In this document: positions 59,083 to 64,000 of the stretch, piece after piece
How the letters are laid out: every line of letters begins with the position of its first letter
How positions within the stretch are numbered: position 1 is the stretch's first letter
From: Ottelia alismoides
Lineage: Eukaryota; Streptophyta; Magnoliopsida; Alismatales; Hydrocharitaceae
Direction: 5' to 3'
NCBI GenBank assembly: GCA_037367405.1
Contig: JAZKJV010000091.1
Span: forward strand, 806,001 to 870,000
Length of the DNA: 64,000 bases
The notes under the pieces: generated by a model
The model's database searches: none
What the model saw: only the letters and a program-made list of their open reading frames with translations
Told to the model about the DNA's origin: nothing
Translations under genes and position numbers: made by a program

Positions 59083-59112
59083 CTGCGGCGGCGGCGGCGG
59101 CGGCGGCGGCTG
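59083..59112 (+). repeat. (GCG)n microsatellite in the Copia 5' region
   Basis: About ten GCG triplets in the transcribed leader or LTR. Confidence 0.9.
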
Positions 59113-59631
59113 CGGGTTTAAGTATCTCTTAAAGGGCGTGGGTGTGGGTTACGAAGATTCACCCCATTCATTCTCAGCGCCCTTCTCTCTCGCGAGGACG
59201 CTCCTTTTTCCTCTCTCTCGATCTCGGGTTTCGTCTACTGAGGTGGCTTTCGAGGACGCTCAAGCACGGTGCGCACCGTCAACGAGCGTGGACCGTCGGA
59301 CCCTGGGAGCGGCACGTCAAGGCCCTGTGCGCCGGTAAAGTGGGGGGCGCTGTCTCTCTAAGGGGAGTCCTACAACAGGACGCTTCGGTTGTGATATCTA
59401 ACTCTACTTTTCTTTGTCGCATTGTTTTTCATGATTTTGGTTTCCGGATTTCTCCCTTGCGCGAATATGCATATGTTTATTAAACGGATATTTCTCTTAT
59501 CACTATTAACCTGGATTCATACATATGATAATCTGTTCTGTAAATCTGTGGTCGTATGGATTTTTGTATGTATGCTGTTGACGTTTTTCTCAACAATCTT
59601 AGAGAGACAGCGTTATAACGTGATAAGAAAA

Positions 59632-62600
59632 ATGTCGGATTTGAGGTTTCGGTCTCGTGTGGATTTCACTGGTATGCCAGAGAAATTCGGGGGTCAGAAT
59701 TTCAAGCGTTGGCAACAACGCATGAGAATCTGGCTGACCACGATTGGCCTGATTTTGGTTATGGAAACCGAGTGCCCTAAGTTATCTGAACAAAATCCGG
59801 ATCCTGAGACGGTTAAGATGGCGGATGCGTTGAAAGAACATGACCGTCTGTGTCATGGGTGCATTCTCACTGCACTATCGAACGTTCTGTTCGATGTCTA
59901 TGGTGCATCTACCAAAACCGCGAAGGATCTGTGGGAGGAACTGGATAAGAAATATAACACGGAGGATCTGGGTATTGAAAAATACTCAGTATCCAAGTTC
60001 CTGAAATTTCAGATGATTGAGGGCAAATCGGTTTCGGAACAGGCTCATGAGTTTTTGTTATTACTCCATGGGTTAGCCGAGGCAGAAATGAAACTTCCTG
60101 AAAAGTTTCAAGTGATGTCGATCATTGAGAAATTTCCCAAGTCCTGGGAAGATTTTGGGATGTTCTTAAAGCACAGGAAGGGGAAAATTTCTCTGGATGA
60201 TCTGATGGTCTCGATAGCCATTGAAGAGGAGCATAGGAAACAAAAACCTGTGATGCCTGTAGATGTGAACCCTAAGGTTAATGTGATAACCTCAAAAGGA
60301 AACATTGCTAAAGGGAAAAATAAGAAACTGAAAGCCAAGGGAAAAATCCAGAAAAAACCAAAGAACAAACCTTGCTGGCAGTGTGGACAGGTTGGACATT
60401 GGAAGAAGGATTGCCCTTCTCTGAAGACCCAACAGAAGTCTACGGATGTCGTTCCTCAGGCTCTTGTGCTGACTGAGGGAGGCGGGTCCGGTGAGGGGTA
60501 TGTCTCAGTGAACCCAGAACTCTATTTTGTAAACGAGCCTAATGAGTGGCTTGTTGATACAGGTGCAAATGTTCATATTTGTACTGATAGAACATTCTTT
60601 GTGTCTTATCAGGCTTCAGCCGGTGGAACAGTAATGATGGGGAACAGATCTGCAGCCAAGGTGTTTGGGTCCGGACAAGTCGAGCTGAGATTCTCAACTG
60701 GACGAGTTTGGACTTTGCGCAGGGTGCTGCACGTTCCTGAGATTAAAAAGAATGTTTTGTCTGGTTCTTTATTAGTTCGAGAGGGTTTTCAATTAGACTT
60801 TAAATGTAATAAAGTAGTTTTTCTTAGACATGGTATTTTCTTTGGAAAAGGATATTTGGCTGATCATGATCTTTTATTTAGAATAAGATGTGACATTGAT
60901 AGTTCAGTTAATAATATTTTTGGTTTTGATTCTTCTACTTATGTTGTTTCAAATATTGAATCTACTGATTTATGGCATGCTAGGCTAGGACATGTAAATT
61001 TCAATTGTATGAAAAGAATGATGAAACTTGACATGATTCCTAATCATACTACAGACAAACTCAACAAATGTGAAATGTGTGCTCAAGCTAAGTTGCCTAG
61101 AAAGCCTTTTCATTCTGTGAATAGGGAAACTGAAATTCTAGACTTAGTTCATTCTGATATTTGTGAGTTTGGTGGTGTGATGACTAGAGATAACAAAAGA
61201 TATTTTATCACCTTCATAGATGATAGCAGTAGATACTGTTATGTTTATCTGCTTAAAACTAAGGATGAAGCCTTAGAAAATTTTCTTATGTTTAAGAATG
61301 AAGCAGAAACACAAGTCGGGAAAGTAATTAAACGTCTAAGGTCAGATAGGGGTGGTGAATACATATCTAAGATATTTGATGAACAATGCAAACTATTTGG
61401 CATAGTTCATGAGATCACTGCACCATATTCACCACAGTCCAATGGAATAGCAGAACGAAAGAATAGGATCCTAACTGATATGGTCAACGTATTTTTACAA
61501 AGTTCTGGGCTACCATCTTACATGTGGGGGGAGGCTTTGAATACGGCCTGCCATATTCTGAATAGAGTTCCCTTAAGGCATAAAGATAAGAGTACATTTG
61601 AACTTTGGAGAAATAGGAAACCAAGCCTAAAATATCTTAAAGTGTGGGGATGCCTGGCTAAGGTCTTAGTCCCAGAACACAAGAGAAAGAAGCTTGGACC
61701 CAAAACAGTTGACGCGGTCTTCTTGGGGTATCTGGAAAATAGTTATGCTTATCGATTCTTAGTAATTCGGTCTGAGATCGCAGGCATAGATTCTAATACT
61801 ATTGTTGAACTTCGTGATGCTACATTTTTCGAGGATATTTTTCCAATGAAAAAGGGGATTCCTGAATATCTGACTAGTGACGTAGCCTCAACATCTGGTT
61901 CTATTCCACAACAAATAGAAGAGATGTCAAATGTGGGGGCTAGCTCTTCTGAACCCAATGAATTCTTGGAGGATGTTGAACCTAGACGGAGTAAGAGACC
62001 TAGGATTGCTAAGGATTTAGGTAGCGACTTTGTCTCCTACCAAATCGAGGGTGATCCTCCCACATACAAGGATGCGATGGCTTCTACTGAAGCAAGGCAT
62101 TGGAAGGACGCTATTAAATCTGAAATGGATTCAATCATTTCAAATGGCACGTGGGAATTGGTCGATCTACCTCCTGGGTGTTCCACCATAGGAAGCAAAT
62201 GGGTATTCAGAAGAAAACTTAGACCGGACGGATCCATAGAAAAATATAAGGCAAGACTTGTAGCCAAAGGTTTTACACAGAAAGAGGGTATTGATTATTT
62301 CGATACCTATTCTCCTGTTACTAGAATGATTACGATTCAGATGCTCATTGCGTTGGCCTCCATACATGATCTCACAATTCATCAAATGGATGTGAAGACT
62401 GCCTTTTTATATGGTGATCTTGAGGAGGAGATCTATATGGACCAACCTGAGGGATTCGTAGCATCTGGTAATGAGAGAAAGGTCTGTAAGCTTGTAAAAT
62501 CTCTTTATGGATTAAAACAAGCTCCGAAACAGTGGCATGACAAGTTTGATAAGACTATCCAGTCTTATGGCTTTATTGTTCATGAATCCGATAAATGTGT

Positions 62601-63636
62601 GTACTCTATGATTAAAGGTGATATGTTTGTTGTCTTATGCCTATATGTAGATGATATTTTGATATTTGGATCAAACATAAGGATAGTGGAAGAAACCAAG
62701 AGGTTCTTGAGCAGTAAGTTTGAGATGAAGGACTTAGGAGTTGCTAATATGATTTTGGGGCTCAAACTGATTAGATCTGCTAATGGGATAGCTGTGTCTC
62801 AGTCACATTATACTGAGAAGGTTCTTGAAAATTTTGGCTATCAGAGCTGTAAATCTGTATGCACTCCTTATGATTCATCTAAACCCCTCTGCAAGAACAA
62901 GAGTGGAGTACCTGTAGCACAGCTACGATATTCCCAGATTATAGGAAGCTTGATGTATCTTGCGAACTGTACTCGACCTGATATTTCATTCACGGTCGCA
63001 AAGTTAAGTAGATATACGAGCTGTCCTGACCATACTCATTGGGTGGCCTTGGATCGAGTGTTGAAGTACCTTAAGGGTACTACACTTCTTGGACTGCATT
63101 ATGGTAAATATCCTCCTGTCTTAGAAGGATATAGTGATGCAAGTTGGATAGGTCAAATGGAGGACTCCGGGAGTAACGGTGTGACTGGGTATGTATTTAC
63201 CCTTGGAGGCGGTGCAGTCTCCTGGAGGTCTGTGAAACAGACCATTTTGGCACGGTCTACTTTTGAGGCAGAGCTGTGTGCTTTGGACACAACAGGTATT
63301 GAGGCTGAATGGCTTAGGGAGCTTCTCTCTGAGATGCCCATGGTGGGTAAGCCGATACCGGCAATTTCTTTACATTGTGATAGCATGACTACTATTGCTA
63401 AGGTAAAGAGTTCAAAGTACAATCAGAAAACAAGAAGACATATCCAAGTTAGACTTAAGTCTATTAGGGATTTGGTGTCTTCTGGAGTGATTGCTGTGGA
63501 ATTTGTTGGTACCAAAGATAACACGGCAGATCCACTTACAAAGGGACTTGATAGATCTTTAGTCCAAAAATCCAGACTTGGGATGGGGCTGAAACCCACT
63601 GAGAGTTTACCCGCAGTAGCAACCCAACCTAAATGA
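59632..63636 (+). CDS. Copia gag-pol polyprotein, open through all domains
   Basis: An uninterrupted frame of 1334 residues from MSDLRFRSRV. The frame is also open for 70 codons upstream, but that part looks like leader, and family proteins start just before a VDFTGMPEKFGG-like stretch. Domains in order: gag (residues about 1-240); zinc knuckle CWQCGQVGHWKKDC (from C248); protease with DTGA (D309); integrase with LWHARLGHVNF and CEMC zinc motif (about 446-485), core with D near 510, D in RSDRGGEY near 570 and E in GIAERKN near 606; reverse transcriptase with MDVKTAFLYGDLEEEIYM (about 917) and YVDD (Y1005). RNase H has YSDASW (about 1167), an E in FEAEL and HCDS. All catalytic residues appear present, so the element may be young or still competent. 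The polyprotein forms particles and makes and integrates cDNA. Confidence 0.95.
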   Translation: MSDLRFRSRVDFTGMPEKFGGQNFKRWQQRMRIWLTTIGLILVMETECPKLSEQNPDPETVKMADALKEHDRLCHGCILTALSNVLFDVYGASTKTAKDLWEELDKKYNTEDLGIEKYSVSKFLKFQMIEGKSVSEQAHEFLLLLHGLAEAEMKLPEKFQVMSIIEKFPKSWEDFGMFLKHRKGKISLDDLMVSIAIEEEHRKQKPVMPVDVNPKVNVITSKGNIAKGKNKKLKAKGKIQKKPKNKPCWQCGQVGHWKKDCPSLKTQQKSTDVVPQALVLTEGGGSGEGYVSVNPELYFVNEPNEWLVDTGANVHICTDRTFFVSYQASAGGTVMMGNRSAAKVFGSGQVELRFSTGRVWTLRRVLHVPEIKKNVLSGSLLVREGFQLDFKCNKVVFLRHGIFFGKGYLADHDLLFRIRCDIDSSVNNIFGFDSSTYVVSNIESTDLWHARLGHVNFNCMKRMMKLDMIPNHTTDKLNKCEMCAQAKLPRKPFHSVNRETEILDLVHSDICEFGGVMTRDNKRYFITFIDDSSRYCYVYLLKTKDEALENFLMFKNEAETQVGKVIKRLRSDRGGEYISKIFDEQCKLFGIVHEITAPYSPQSNGIAERKNRILTDMVNVFLQSSGLPSYMWGEALNTACHILNRVPLRHKDKSTFELWRNRKPSLKYLKVWGCLAKVLVPEHKRKKLGPKTVDAVFLGYLENSYAYRFLVIRSEIAGIDSNTIVELRDATFFEDIFPMKKGIPEYLTSDVASTSGSIPQQIEEMSNVGASSSEPNEFLEDVEPRRSKRPRIAKDLGSDFVSYQIEGDPPTYKDAMASTEARHWKDAIKSEMDSIISNGTWELVDLPPGCSTIGSKWVFRRKLRPDGSIEKYKARLVAKGFTQKEGIDYFDTYSPVTRMITIQMLIALASIHDLTIHQMDVKTAFLYGDLEEEIYMDQPEGFVASGNERKVCKLVKSLYGLKQAPKQWHDKFDKTIQSYGFIVHESDKCVYSMIKGDMFVVLCLYVDDILIFGSNIRIVEETKRFLSSKFEMKDLGVANMILGLKLIRSANGIAVSQSHYTEKVLENFGYQSCKSVCTPYDSSKPLCKNKSGVPVAQLRYSQIIGSLMYLANCTRPDISFTVAKLSRYTSCPDHTHWVALDRVLKYLKGTTLLGLHYGKYPPVLEGYSDASWIGQMEDSGSNGVTGYVFTLGGGAVSWRSVKQTILARSTFEAELCALDTTGIEAEWLRELLSEMPMVGKPIPAISLHCDSMTTIAKVKSSKYNQKTRRHIQVRLKSIRDLVSSGVIAVEFVGTKDNTADPLTKGLDRSLVQKSRLGMGLKPTESLPAVATQPK

Positions 63637-64000
63637 GTGGAGATCCTACAAAATAGGTTCAATGGGAAAACAAGCTGTAAGGGGAACTGGTTGGCACTCA
63701 TTATGAAATACTTTGCATGTGAGTCATATCCCTGAAAAGTCGAGTGCCTGAAAGCTGCAGGAAAAGGTTGAGCATTATGCTCTTAATGGATTCAAGCTTT
63801 TATAAGCAGGATGTGAGCAGTGCATCCTTGGAGAATGCCACCTATATGAGTATTTCTGTGGGCCGCAGATAAAGGATGAGGGTTTATCCTTTAATATACT
63901 CATGAAACAGGGTAGGGTGCAAGGCCATTAATAGCACCAAAACCAGAAGATTGTCACCATAGACTTCACTCCGTTGTTACCTCTCGATACCATTACATCA

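Larger units (their letters stand above)
58824..64000 (+). mobile_element. Copia LTR retrotransposon with intact gag-pol, 3' end outside window
   Basis: The 5' LTR starts TGTTGGAATTAACGG at 58824. Its end is not defined (somewhere before the ORF), and no TGGTATCAGAGC site was found, so the primer may be a different tRNA. LTR-side DNA holds a (GCG)n run near 59083-59112 and alternating GC near 59045. Gag-pol occupies 59632-63636. No copy of the LTR start occurs before 64000, so the 3' LTR lies to the right. Confidence 0.9.

Noticed and set aside
1..64000. CRISPR arrays, bacterial operons, ribosomal RNA genes
   Set aside because: None seen. The splice signals, plant-type retroelements and AT-rich intergenic DNA mark nuclear plant sequence.

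Overview
This window is plant nuclear DNA. Genes are sparse, split by introns with GT-AG borders, and embedded in nested transposable elements. The GC-rich first exon of the TRM5-like gene and the GC-rich codons of a small secreted-protein gene suggest a monocot, but the species cannot be named from the sequence.

Host genes. (1) The N-terminal half of a G-box-binding-factor type bZIP gene lies on the minus strand at 1562-2978; its bZIP domain is not visible in the window. (2) A tRNA (guanine37-N1)-methyltransferase gene (TRM5-like) runs over 15 kb on the plus strand, 31377-46832, in nine exons. Two of its introns exceed 6 kb or come close to it and are filled with retrotransposons. It carries two apparent frame disruptions. 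(3) A divergent SINA-type RING E3 ligase is on the minus strand at 51017-52357. (4) A small secreted cysteine-rich protein is encoded at 56780-57094.

Mobile DNA, left to right. A solo-type LTR lies in the bZIP gene region, followed by a foldback MITE and RTE-type LINE fragments around 6.1-6.9 kb and 9.7-10.9 kb. Nested inverted-repeat elements occupy 7.3-9.6 kb. From 12.2 to 21.3 kb one old Copia element has been cut into pieces by two complete, non-autonomous LTR elements and an L1-type LINE, and its middle piece is inverted. More foldback MITEs lie near 23 kb, a decayed minisatellite at 27.3-27.7 kb, and a TIR element with a proline-codon-rich filling at 30.0-31.1 kb. The TRM5 introns hold a TRIM, Copia remnants, a third copy of the non-autonomous LTR family, an L1 fragment, and a Copia interrupted by an RTE element with a perfect 20-bp target duplication. 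The right end holds a Copia element with an open 1334-codon gag-pol frame; its 3' LTR lies beyond the window.

The most unusual observation is at 13.07-20.75 kb. Each of the two non-autonomous LTR elements is complete, yet each has non-matching flanks. The 5-bp duplications match between the elements instead, and the Copia segment between them is flipped. Re-inverting that segment restores the Copia reading frame at both junctions. The insertions and the inversion therefore look like one coupled event, or an inversion with breaks exactly at the LTR ends.
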